From positions 35,507,001 through 35,571,000 of the forward strand of contig NC_056428.1 in NCBI RefSeq assembly GCF_905147365.1: a stretch of 64,000 nt of DNA, written 5' to 3'. Below, piece by piece: positions 53,005 to 63,905 of the stretch (the stretch's first letter is position 1; the number at the start of each line of letters is the position of its first letter). Source of the stretch: Aricia agestis (Eukaryota > Arthropoda > Insecta > Lepidoptera > Lycaenidae). The notes below the pieces were generated by a model that was not told the DNA's origin, made no database searches, and saw only the letters and a program-made list of their open reading frames with translations. Position numbers and translations under genes: made by a program.

Positions 53005-53438
53005 TATGTCTGCTCTCTCGCTAGAACCATTATATTGCCATAATAGTTTTTTTTCATCTTCTTACATTTGTAAGACTTCAATATTTACCTGTACAGGTGG
53101 TAATTATATTTCTGCTTCAACAAAAAGATAATTTTCGCAATGCTTAATTAAAGCTTGTAAAAGCTTTGCATAAAGCACTGGCTTAGAAAACTTGCTCTGG
53201 AAATGAACGTGAACATAAATAATATTAAAATATTAAATGAATAAGTGCAGTTCATTTTGAAACAAAACTAATAGAGAACGCAGAAAAGTAGGGAATCTTT
53301 CCATCTGATTCTTTAGAAATTGGTTTTAACGAGGTTTTAACAATAATTAGGATTAACATTAATAGTCATTTGTCACTATGAAGAATTAAAATGAAGGAAA
53401 TGCTTTCTTCTGCACGTTTACCTTCTCTATTTTTTGGG

Positions 53439-53590
53439 GAACCGTACCTAAATTATGAAAATGGGACCCTATTACTAAGACTTCGCTGTCTTTCCGTCTG
53501 TCTCCAACCGCGCTAGCTAGACAGAATTTTTACAAATTATGTATTTCTGTTGCCGCTATTTATAATTAATTTTTTCAAGTTTTCCTAGAC
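53439..53590 (-). mobile_element. R1 fragment
   Basis: gggaaccgtacctaaattat, gggaccctattactaagact and attatgtatttctgttgccg: the R1 3' half reversed, abutting the right arm of the foldback. Confidence 0.55.
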
Positions 53591-53599
53591 TAGTAAGTA

Positions 53600-54270
53600 G
53601 TAACTTTAGTCAATGCCGTTCATTTTCAGACAATCATAATATAATCTTAAGGGCAATAAAATCCGTTTGTTAATCTCAGTAATTAATGGGTGAGGCGTAG
53701 GGTCGCGGCGCAGTCCTAGTTCAAACGGATAAATTGATTAAATCAAAGAAGCCGCGTGCGACGCATAGGAAATGCGGCGGCTATGGCCATATTACCAACG
53801 AGTTTATATGAATTTGACCTTAACTTCGTTGTCGTAAAGATCATCTCAAAGGTAATATAAGTATGAACGGACTATACTCAGAACTATCGCGTTATCACCT
53901 CCGCGTTTACAACACTTTCTTCCCAGAAATATCAATGTTTAGATGAAAGGGCGTAGAGGAATTTATTTATCTCTACGGTTTTTGGTTTTCTATTATCAGG
54001 TTATGTACGACAGTTATAGTTTTATGTTATAATGGATGTGTATCATGCGTTTTTTGTTTATATTTACAAAAATGGAAACATCGGAGTGTCACAACTCACA
54101 AATCTTTGGTTTTTGTCATAAAGTTAATATATTATGATATAGCTATATTAACTTTATGGTTTTTGCTTATAATTAGTGTCATCCTTTTATTGTTTGTCTA
54201 GAATCTAGATATATATGTTTATAAATTAATAATTGTTGGTTTAGTATTCCGATGTTTAAGATTCTGACTT
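53600..54270. other. No gene recognised
   Basis: AT-rich; nothing recognised. Confidence 0.4.
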
Positions 54271-54273
54271 AGC

Positions 54274-54431
54274 GGGCTCCCAGACGAGCAGTTTATTGCG
54301 CAATACCTCGTATTGTGCAATATTATTGACCGTCTAGGGTTAATATTGAACGCGCCATCCTTTCAATCTTGTTGTCAAATAATTTGTCCAATAATATTGT
54401 ACAATAAAAATGATCGTCTAGGGGCCCACTT
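54274..54431. mobile_element. Small MITE (GGGC.CC.AGACGA ends)
   Basis: agcgggctcccagacgagca on the left and tgatcgtctaggggcccact on the right pair as TIRs. The interior holds a second inverted pair (attgcgcaatacctcgtatt). Confidence 0.65.
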
Positions 54432-54869
54432 ACATTAGCCACTGACGTCTTACTGTTTTAATAACGGTCGCAGCGAACCTGATGGCAAGTCCTGATAAAC
54501 GAGCGATCGCATAAATGATTGAGAAACTTTCTTTGCATGATCTTTTAATTGAGGAATTTCAGATACCGTTACATGGACAAGTAAAAGTTATCGCGGCTTA
54601 AAAATATCTGTCCATAACAGCCGGAAAAACAGAACACGCGTATATTGAGTAGAATATAGAGTTGTGAAGGCTTACGTATAGGGTAAAATCAAGCTAAAAT
54701 TAAAACCATACTATCATCATTCATCATTATTAATAACGTGAGCGAAAAACTTTGGATCCCTTTTGCCGAAAAATGAGGAAACGTGGTGAATGAAATTATA
54801 TAGTGAAGGAGTGCATCGCGTCGAGCTAATATTATTTTGAAATTATGCTTTTATCATACATTTTTTAAC

Positions 54870-55089
54870 AAATAAAACATTACACACACTACAACCTGTA
54901 CACTACAATCTTTTTGAATGGCAACTGGCAAGCCTATACAAACGAATTATACTATTTTGTTTAAAGCTCTTTGGTTGTAAAATTAAACATGGATTGTTGT
55001 TTTTTTTATTAAATCTGAATTAAACGGGGAGCCAAAAGAAGAAGATACTTAAATTTAAGGTCGAATTTCGACCATTGGGCAATCTCTAG
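54870..55089 (+). mobile_element. Helitron-like family H3 copy
   Basis: aaataaaacattacacacac to the 3' hairpin GGTCGAATTTCGACC, attgggcaatct and CTAG|T. An H1 copy follows directly. Confidence 0.7.
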
Positions 55090-55278
55090 TTATTAATGCG
55101 AAAGTTTGCTTGTCTCATGTCTGTCTGTGTTTCTGTTACCTTTTCACGCTTAAACCGCTGAACCGATTATGCTGAAATTTGGTATTTGAGTATCGGGAAA
55201 GGGATACTTTTTATCCCGGAAAAATATACGGATCCGCGATAAATGAATTTTAGTGCAACATAGTTGCGGGCGTCATTT
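55090..55278 (+). mobile_element. Helitron-like family H1, truncated
   Basis: attaatgcgaaagtttgctt, taaaccgctgaaccgattat and tgcgggcgtcat; the terminal CTAG is mutated. Confidence 0.55.
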
Positions 55279-55279
55279 A

Positions 55280-56570
55280 AAATTATAATATTATATTTTA
55301 ATGGTATGATTTGGTAGGATTTGACATAAGAATTAGTATATAATATAACATTTAAAAAAAAATGATTTTATTGGAACAAAGTTCCTTATCGCGTGTTGCT
55401 ATAGGGGGCTAGACGGAAAAAGTCGTAACGACACTATCTGATAATCTGACCGACACTTATTTTAGTACCTGCGAAGTATAAGCAGAGGGCTTTGATGTGG
55501 TGATGACGTCAACTGGCGGGCAATTTAAAACTTTGTTCCATCCGGGTGTCCCTTGACACCTCTCAAGTTTTTAAAACGCTTTTTGTTCTTTTACGAAGCG
55601 AGTGTTAAGATCTTAGCAAAAAACCTACTAGTAATATATTTTATTCAAGGGATTTTATAAACCGAACGTTGTAAACACTATTGTGTTATTTATTTAAAGA
55701 AAATAATTCGTGGATCGTGAGCTCTTGTTTTATTACAAACACACAAGTTTTTTACCTTTACTTTTTTATCTTTTTTCTTCTAGGGTTTTTGACCTAAGGG
55801 GGTGAAAAAAATCTTTTCGAATTAACTTCCTTAATCACAAGACAGGATCCGTGCACCAAATTTCCAGATTTGGAACAATCCAATAAAGCTGATTCACAGA
55901 GATTAAGCACAAGCTTAATCTCTGTGAATCAGCTTTATTTTAAAATTAATATCATGATTCGAGAAAATATTACCTTATGTTATACTATTGTAGAAAAAGT
56001 GCTAAAATTCGTTGCGTAGTTGAAAAGACGAAAACGCAAAGATGCAAGAATCTCTACTGTTTATAGGGGCTCCCCACATGATATGCTCTAGTTCTACCAT
56101 TTTCCATAGTGCGACGCCCTACTCTACCGAGCTATTAGAAAAAGATACTTACATTTAAAATATCTTTCATGATTATTATAGTTACGTTAAGCAGGTAAGT
56201 AATAATAAACAAATTTATTTTAATAGTCTACCTGCTTTACATAATTAATATTATTATTTTATTTTATAATATTTGTGGTTTCGGATAATGATGGAGGATC
56301 GACTCACGGCGCCCCTATTGCCTTTCCACGGCGCACACTTTGGGAACCCCTGTTTTATACCGTAGCTAGTAATAGTAATTTAACTTTATCTTGTGAACAT
56401 TATTTTTTATACTGCACGTTAATTAAACATCGCTTCCTGCCTCAATCTAAAATAAGAATTTTACTGCATTAAGGCCATATACTTTTACATTAAGCATACG
56501 TAGACTTTACATGGAAAAGTCCATTCAAAAACATAACAATATAATATGGTAAACGAAATCCATATCCATA
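55280..56570. other. No gene recognised; one perfect snap-back
   Basis: At 55882-55939 there is a perfect hairpin (27-bp arms, loop acaa; aataaagctgattcacagag and its complement). Otherwise AT-rich without recognised elements. Confidence 0.6.
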
Positions 56571-56574
56571 CTAA

Positions 56575-56814
56575 TACTATAATAAATACGAAAGTGTGTC
56601 TGCCTGTCTGTCTGTCCGTCTGTCTGTCTGTCTGTCTGTTACTTCTTCACGATTAAAGCGCTGTACCGATTTTGCTGAAATTTGGCATGGAGAATTTTGA
56701 GTCCCGAGAAAGGACATAGGGTACTTTTTATCTCGGAAAAATTTACAGTTCCTGCGCCATAAACGAATTTTGGCGTAACGGTCGAGTTGCGGGCCGGGCC
56801 GCGGGCGTCACCAG
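56575..56814 (+). mobile_element. Helitron-like family H1 copy
   Basis: A|TCCATACTAATAC, (TCTG)n, then gcgggcgtcacCAG|T (CTAG changed to CCAG). Confidence 0.65.
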
Positions 56815-58463
56815 TATTTTTCATATATTGATTTCGGTATCCATTTGATAGGTATCCAATAATATTTAATTAGCTTCATAATACAGGTTAGTATGATGAT
56901 TTAAAATATTTGTTATAAATTAAGGTTCTGCTTCACTGGTTGTTGAAATCCATGCTTTAACCAGCTTTAACTATAAACTATACAGTCTACGAGTATGGCT
57001 CTATGCTTATACACATAAATAAAATTCATTATCACATTCAACATTTATTTCATATGCAACATTGTTGGAATAACACCATGTGTCTACGCCACAATCAGAT
57101 AAAATATGGTCAGTAAAGCCTATACATTAAATATAAGAACATTGGTAAGTTGCGATTTTTTTATCGCCATTTTTCCAATAAGTATAATACGGTTTAATAG
57201 CTAGTATATAATCTGAATAAATACAATTTTATAGTCTAATCTCATTTTTTTGTTGCCATCAGTCAGCATTTTTCATTGCAATACGAACACTTGTTAGGTA
57301 TTTATTTAATAATATAATTATTAATTATAATTATTAAAAATTATAATTATTGATTTATTGGATAAAAATACTATATTGTATCTATTAGTCACATTGCTTA
57401 GTGCTTTAATATTCACCTATCTAAGGAAGCATTTATACATACAATAAATATCACTAAGTTTTAAAATAGGATACGAACATCATTCACACATAAATGCCTT
57501 TAAATTATGAGAATTTCACTAACTAAATTATTATCACTACGAGTAATATAAAACAAAACAATCATTTGCCATCTCTTTACATAAAATAATTAATTATAAT
57601 TTAATAAAGTTAGAAAATACTAGCGAGCACCAAGGGAAACATTTGAATTTCACAGATCAATAATAAGAAATAAATAATAATTATTTATCCTGTATCTGCT
57701 AGGAAGTAGGAACCGAGTCTGATTTTGAATAAATATTGTGATTTAAATTCAAATGATCCTAAATCTCGCTAATTTTCATGATGATAAAACATAAGACCTT
57801 GATCCACAGAAGTACTTAGGTATCTGATATTTTATTTCTAAATAGATTTTAATAAGAAAAAATACGTATAGAAATATTGTCTCTATAGTCTCAAGTCAGT
57901 CACTAACCTTAGGTCGAGTTAATATCGGGTTAAACTGTAGAAAAATATTATTTCGATGACAATTCAAAGAAAAGTAGAATACACCGCGAACGAAGTACTT
58001 TTAAAGATATATAAATTTATTATTATCTTTGAAATATTTGTAATAGGTAACTATTATTTGGTATCCGAGTGCTACCCACATAAACACAATTCAATAATAT
58101 TCTATTTAATAATAATTATATAGACAACGAGATGTGCATACAAGCATTTTTGACTCTTATCATCTATAATATTAATATTTTACAACATACACAGACACAA
58201 GCTACTGCTGAGTAACTTAACATTTACATCTATAAATTATTTACAAAGAAAAACTAGAACAATGTCTGGCATTACGTATTCACGTATCAAATCAATTACA
58301 TTAATAATATAAACAAAATAATATCACAGCAAAGAAATATTTGTTTAAGCGATTGCATCGTACTTAGTAACACGTGCGCCTTCAAGGATCCAGCAAGGAT
58401 TTTCGAAAATATGATATTTTAAAGAATATCTTTTAGTAACGCGTCATAATAATGATGAAATGC
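56815..58463 (-). other. Probable gene B 3' UTR and downstream AT-rich DNA
   Basis: Very AT-rich without repeats recognised; follows the gene B stop codon on the - strand. Several AATAAA hexamers on that strand (for example near 58019), so the polyadenylation site cannot be chosen. Confidence 0.4.
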
Positions 58464-60060
58464 TTAATGGAACCGATACGACGGACCTTCTCCTAGGTAG
58501 GTATTGGGCGGTTTCTCTGGAAGAGGCCTATTTATCATTTTTCCAGAATTATTAGAAGTTGTAGACTTGTTTGATTTTATTGTTGATATGTTTGGTTGTG
58601 CACCAGATATCGAGCTGTTTAAGGATTTCACAGGCGAGGCACTTCCACTTGAATTCATTTTCTCTCGAACAGCCTTCAGGTATGGCCCCCGAGGGATTGG
58701 CTGTTCGGCAACTAAATCTGGAATGGCACCGAGCAAATTTTTCCTTTCTTTATCAGAATTCGTTATTTCGGTATAAAGATGCACTGCAAAGTCCTTGGGT
58801 TCAAAATATTCGTGAGCCAGTGCAGTCTGTCTATTATATGGCGACAAGGGCATTAATTTATCGAGCGAGGGAGCTCTTGTTCCGACACTTATCATTTGCT
58901 TTTTATTTTTACCAATTCGCGGCGCAGTATTTTGATATGGCAGTTCGTAGATATTCTCTTCAACATTTATGAGTGTGGGAGTGTTAGTGTTACAGCTTTC
59001 TTCAACTTTTATAAGTTCATATAAATGTTCTATCATTTCTCTGGCTTCTACATAATTTTCTGGATCCTCGAGTTTTTCTTTTAAATTTTCTAATAATTCC
59101 TTTGTTAGTTCCTCTGGCAAAGTTTGAGTTGTTTTATTTTCTGTAGCGACTGCAGTTTCAGTACATTCGCTAGGAATTGCAGTTTCTTGTATCATAGCAT
59201 CCTGTACTCTTGGCTCATTCAGTCGGTGGCGCTCTGAATATTCATTCACAGATAGTTGAGAGATACTTCTGGCATTATCGAGTCCACTGTTCGCGCCACA
59301 GACACATAATCTATCACATAGAGTTCCACAAGAGGAGTTGGAGGAGAGTAAAATATTTTTTATCTTTACACAGTAACCGCGACGTCTCATCCACCTTATG
59401 AAACTTATAAATAACACTATTATCACACATCCCAATGCTGTTACAATTACTATACCAATCACTTTTTTGTCACGTTCACTTAATCCCTCCTGTCCATCCT
59501 TTTTGTGGGGAAATCTTGGATTTTTTATCTCTACCTCGCCCAACGCCTTTGACTTGAATTTTTCACATTGAATAGTTGATTTATCATGGCACACATTGTC
59601 GAAAAATTTTTGGAACAACATGTTCTGATCGGGAACATTAAAACACCGTGCAATTATTTCTGGCACAGTACAATAACTTTCGGATTTAAAGGGTTCAACA
59701 GAATCGATGGCAAACCCTTTGGCTAACCAAGCACTAATGTTACAGTAACAAGCTACTCCGAAATAGTTGTTGTGATAAATAACACTGTCCTGATACATTT
59801 CGTAGGCAGGACCTATGAAGCTTAGACTTCCGGAGTTTATGTTTTCTATTTCATTTTCAACAAATATTAATTTTTGAATTTTACTCTGCGGAGTCATGAT
59901 TGCATTTTGTGCCAACTCGTCAAATGAGTTACGCTCCATTCGAATCTCGTCAGAGAACCACAGTTCAAATCCCCTTTCGTTGAAGATCTTGAATACGCTG
60001 TCAACAATATCAACTGCAGTTACAGTTGCGTTGATTGCGCCTGTCTCGATGTTCTCGAAC
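58464..60060 (-). CDS. LRR-type membrane protein with long cytoplasmic tail (gene B), last exon
   Basis: Last coding exon of gene B on the - strand, 531 codons plus stop. Acceptor ccttattttcag; the first base completes a codon begun in the exon ending at 60172. It starts with more LRR-like turns (RFENIETGAINA, FVENEIENINSGSLSFIG), then a Cys cap (ACYCNISAWLAKGF and later single Cys residues). A membrane helix (VIGIVIVTALGCVIIVLFIS, about 59394-59462) and an Arg/Cys-rich juxtamembrane patch follow. The ~310-residue tail holds a charged helical stretch (LLENLKEKLEDPENYVEARE), Tyr motifs (ENIYELPYQN) and a terminal proline-rich RPLPEKPP that resembles an SH3-binding motif. The tail is far longer than that of gene A. 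Function is not recognised. Confidence 0.88.
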
Positions 60061-60171
60061 CTGAAAATAAGGAGATAAAAATTTTAAATACCAAGAAATA
60101 TAACGCAGATTCTATTTTTATTTCTTTAATTTTATTTTTCTTAGTTCAACGAACATATGAATGATACTGAC

Positions 60172-60464
60172 CTCGAATTTGTCAAGTTCAATCTTACAAT
60201 AGCACATTGGAAAGCTTTGGAAGCAATTTGTTGTATTTTGCATCCATAGAAGTGCAAATTGTTTATCAATGATGTGCTGACGAACGCATCCGCATCGATA
60301 AGTTGGAACGAGCAGTTCGTAGCCATGACGATGTTGTATGTGTTGGCTGAGAATGCCCCGGCTCGTATCGCCTGGACATCCACCGACGTCATCGAAATGA
60401 GCGCAGCCGATGATCCGAATGTCTTTTCACCTATTTCTGGTACTGTTACATTTTTCATCTCGAT
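60172..60464 (-). CDS. Gene B internal exon (LRR-like ectodomain)
   Basis: - strand acceptor attcttttccag, donor gtcagt; phase 0 in, 2 out (97 codons plus 2 nt). It encodes MKNVTVPEIGEKTFGSSAAL, VDVQAIRAGAF, FQLIDADAFV and CKIQQIASKAFQ: four repeats with the IxxxAF signature. The join to the last exon gives LTNSRFENIE. Confidence 0.88.
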
Positions 60465-60589
60465 CTGGAAAAGAATGGTTTCGTTACTATCGCTACGAAA
60501 TATACACAATTTGTAAACACAAGTTTATAACCTTCGCCTTAGCTGATTCACGAGCAATATCGCAAGCGCTTTATTGTAGTAATACTAAC

Positions 60590-60762
60590 CGATAATCCTG
60601 CTCCGTGTTCACCTATATTGCCGGCTGTCGGGTCCAATTTGAAAGCCCCCGGGCCCAGCTGCAGATTCTTGACGTCGTCAATGTTGATGGACAGCAGCCA
60701 CGAGAAAGCCTCCCTCTCTATCTGCACGTATCCGCAGTTCCGAATGTACACAGTTAGCGGTC
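60590..60762 (-). CDS. Gene B internal exon (first visible LRR-like repeats)
   Basis: - strand acceptor ttcgtttcag, donor gttagt; phase 1 in, 0 out. It encodes PLTVYIRNCGYVQIEREAFS and VKNLQLGPGAFKLDPTAG. The phase and the two signature repeats fit the exon ending at 60172. Confidence 0.85.
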
Positions 60763-60929
60763 CTGAAACGAATATAACGTGCGTTTATATTAAATACACT
60801 GCAAGGTTCGGTTTATTTTTGTTTGTAACTTTTGAAAGATCTCTTCCGTAAGCGCATGTTCAAAGCACGTGCAGTCTACCGCGTTGCTACTATAGACCGA
60901 AATACTCCTATTGTCTACAGAACATTCAC

Positions 60930-61035
60930 TTGTTATTACATTCGGTTTGGCGTGAGTCATTATCCTGTAAAACTCGAATACCGAGTGCGGGGAAACGTAT
61001 ATTTTTAGATGTATGCTGTTGTCCGCTACCGCTAC
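60930..61035 (-). CDS. Gene B possible 5' exon (uncertain)
   Basis: An open - strand frame runs from about 61035 to 60788. A donor A|gtgaat after 60930 gives the phase 1 end that the next exon needs (joined as PNVIT-R-PLTVYIRN). The acceptor could be at 61036 (weak tract) or at 60972 (gttttacag). Beyond 60930 the same frame contains SNAVDCTCFEHA, which looks like a Cys-rich LRR N-cap, but no donor there has the right phase. No signal peptide was found, so the true first exon is unresolved. Confidence 0.35.
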
Positions 61036-61521
61036 CTATTTGCTTTTGAAATTTCTGAGCATATCGTAGATTTCGAATGTTAATTTAACCCCTTCGTGTA
61101 ATGTAGTCATTTTAAAAGTTTGTCTTATCTCTATATTTAAAAGGCCAAATCAGTTTAATTCACTGTCACAAAATGTAAAAAGTTAAAAACCCTTTCTCTC
61201 AAAACGAAAACCGTCAATCTTTTAAAGTTCGCACCAACAACTGGTTTTGATAATATTTTGTGTGAGGTAACAGTTTACTTTTACTTTTAAACTATGACAG
61301 AAACAATAAAATAATTAGATGATTATTATATCAAAACGTTTATATTTGAAGAATGCATAATATTAAACATCTACTGACTACTGTATACTTAATTCGATTT
61401 TGCATTCAGTTTGTTACTTCAACAGCATCTTGAACATCAGTAGATATAAAAACAAGGTCGATATAATATATTATAATATGTTACATATTATTTTATTTTT
61501 GACGCACATAGAGAGGGCGAC

Positions 61522-61625
61522 TAATCCAAAAAATCAAACATCGCCCTTCTCTCTTCACACTCACGCCTGTCTTCCATATGCCAGGTGAAAAAGAACGACG
61601 CGGATTCATCGCCAAATTAGTTTTT
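61522..61625 (+). repeat. Dispersed repeat U2, copy 2
   Basis: Matches 50719-50821; shared core cttctctcttcacactcacg and atatgccaggtgaaaaagaa. Confidence 0.75.
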
Positions 61626-61850
61626 TCTCAATAACTCGATAAATATACGACATTTTAAAAATCCGCACAATAAATGAAAAATTCGTGAAAATTAGCATAC
61701 ATCTATGTGATTTTTTCTATCGAAAAATTTTATGATGTCGTGTTTTTGCTCAGATCGAATTGTTGGAAATATAATGTAGTATCTAATTTTAGAAAATGAA
61801 ACAATTCGGGGCTTATTTTCAAGTATAAAAGTGAATTATAAAATCGACAA

Positions 61851-62057
61851 CTAGATGACGCCCGCAACTCCGTTGCGTCAAAATTCGTTTATCGCGCGGG
61901 ATTGCATTTTTTCGGGATAAAAAGTATCCTTTGTCCTTTTCCGAGACCTTAAGTATCTCTATGCCAAATTTCAGCAAAATCGGTTCAGCGGTTTGGCCGT
62001 GAAGAGGTAACAGACAGACAGACAGACACACTTTCGCGTTTATAATATTAGTATGGA
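61851..62057 (-). mobile_element. Helitron-like family H1 copy
   Basis: Reverse orientation: starts CTAGatgacgcccgcaactcc (3' end) and ends at gtatgga (5' end TCCATAC). Confidence 0.7.
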
Positions 62058-62059
62058 GT

Positions 62060-62870
62060 ATGGATCGACCTACTTTAAATACAAAAGCATGAATAAAAAT
62101 TGTATTTTGGCACAGCAAATTAATTCGCAATATTTCATGATTTCGCGGATGATTCAGTATCGTGGACACGTAAAATGTATTTTGCGCTTGCTTAATCAAG
62201 TAACTAAATTCGTCGACACACAGCGACTAATCTCTGCGGCCAATGCAAAAATAACTTAGGATTAGTCAGTCGCTAGCTGCAAACATCACTTCCTTGCTGA
62301 ATCATAAACGTGCTCCAAACGTCATAATTTCATTAAGCTTCTCAAGCATTTTATTAACCAATTTAATTAATTCAGGTGTCAAAAGACTGTGAGGGTTTAA
62401 GTTCAGAGATGTACGGCTTTTGAAGAGACGCTTTCCTTCTAGCTAAGATAATAATTTTAAAGCGCATTTAAGAATGATAGTGGGAAATAATAGATAAGTA
62501 GTTTTGTAGACGATAAGATTTTCTGTAGCTGTAATGTGGTAGAAAATAAGGTGCTTTATGAAAAAATTGAGATGTGATGACGTGTTGATTAGAAAAAAGT
62601 GTTATAATATGATTTATATGTCTATTTTTAACAGCTAGCCGTAAGCCGTAACATCTAATATGTCTGTATGAAAAACTGGCCCAGTAACACATTTACAAAT
62701 ATAAAAATACATCTGCGAAAATATCAATACCAACGGAATCACCAACGTTACCAAGAAATCGCCTATTTCAAATTATATTTTCATTTTATTATATTTACCT
62801 GCATTTAAAGGATTTTTTTACGAAAGAATTATAGACAGCCGAGACTCGAATTGTTTACAACATAATAATA
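62060..62870. other. No gene recognised
   Basis: AT-rich DNA without recognised coding or repeat structure. Confidence 0.4.
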
Positions 62871-62873
62871 ATA

Positions 62874-63198
62874 ATAAATAAAACATTACACACACTACAA
62901 CACACACACTAAGAAAAATGACAGATTTTTGAGTGACAAGCCTATACATACGAATTATACTCTTAAGTTATGGTTAAAGTCTGTTGACAACAAGGTGACA
63001 AATTGAAAATGGATTATAGTTTTTTTTATTGAATCTTACATACTAAGACAATGCTTACACGGACAGTCATATCAGCTAAATCCCAGAGACAAGAGTTGAA
63101 AAAAATATGATAAAGTCAATATTTTTTTACAAATGATAGGTAGTAGTCCTAATGTCGTTGAAACTCAGGTCGAATTTCGACCATTGGGCGATCTCTAG
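62874..63198 (+). mobile_element. Helitron-like family H3 copy
   Basis: aataaataaaacattacaca to hairpin GGTCGAATTTCGACC, attgggcgatct and CTAG|T; the longest and best preserved H3 copy. Confidence 0.72.
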
Positions 63199-63220
63199 TT
63201 ATGTTTAATTGCAAATTTTT

Positions 63221-63475
63221 TTAATGAAATAAGGGGACAAACGAGCAATCGGGTCACCTGATGGAAAGCAACTTCCTTCGCCCATGGAGACTCGCAGCAT
63301 CAGAAGAGCTGCAGGTGCGTTGCCGGCCTTTTAAGAGGAAATAGGGTAATAGGGGAGGGTAAGGATGGGAAGGGAAGGATATAGGGGAGGGTAGGGAAGG
63401 GAATAGGGTAGGGGATTGGGCCTCCGGTAAACTCACTCACTCGGCGAAACACAGCGCAAGCGCTGTTTCACGCCG
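63221..63475 (-). mobile_element. S1 retroposon copy
   Basis: Reverse of S1: atgaaataaggggacaaacg to cagcgcaagcgctgtttcac, with an (aagggaaggatagggg)-type purine tract. Confidence 0.72.
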
Positions 63476-63905
63476 CTTTATAATTTTTGATAAAATAAAA
63501 ATGAGTCGCTAAATGTGTTGCTAAGCGCAAAACTCAAGAACGGTTGGACCGATTTCGCTAATTCTTTTTTTTAAATATTTCTTGAAGTACGAGGATGGTT
63601 CTTACGGAGAGAAAAATTAAAAAAAAATTAAATTTCCTGAAAAAGTCTAAAAACAACACTTTTATATATAAAAATGGATTTTCAATTGTGTATTATAATT
63701 AGTAATATAAATAATTAGTAACGCTAAAAATCGAAAACGGCTGAATGGATTGGGCTAATTTTAGTCTTAAAATATTCGTAGAAGTCCAGGGAAGGTTTTA
63801 AAGTGACACGAAGTTCACCGGGACAGCTAGTTTTTGATAAAATTGCATGTCATTCTATTGACAACATTTTTTTTATATAATTTCTCTGTAAAAATGTCAG
63901 TTTAG

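Larger units (their letters stand above)
51261..53449. mobile_element. Foldback element with ~180-bp arms, interrupted by SINE and mariner
   Basis: Left arm 51261-51708 (minus the SINE at 51334-51596) is the reverse complement of the right arm 53271-53449, with small differences. Distinct marks: agaaagcatttcctt / aaggaaatgctttct and ggaaagattccctacttttc / its complement. Confidence 0.8.

Noticed and set aside
58464..60060. Gene B as a retroviral or transposon envelope-like protein
   Set aside because: It has LRR-like repeats, a Cys cap, introns in phase and no adjacent retroelement genes; it resembles gene A instead.
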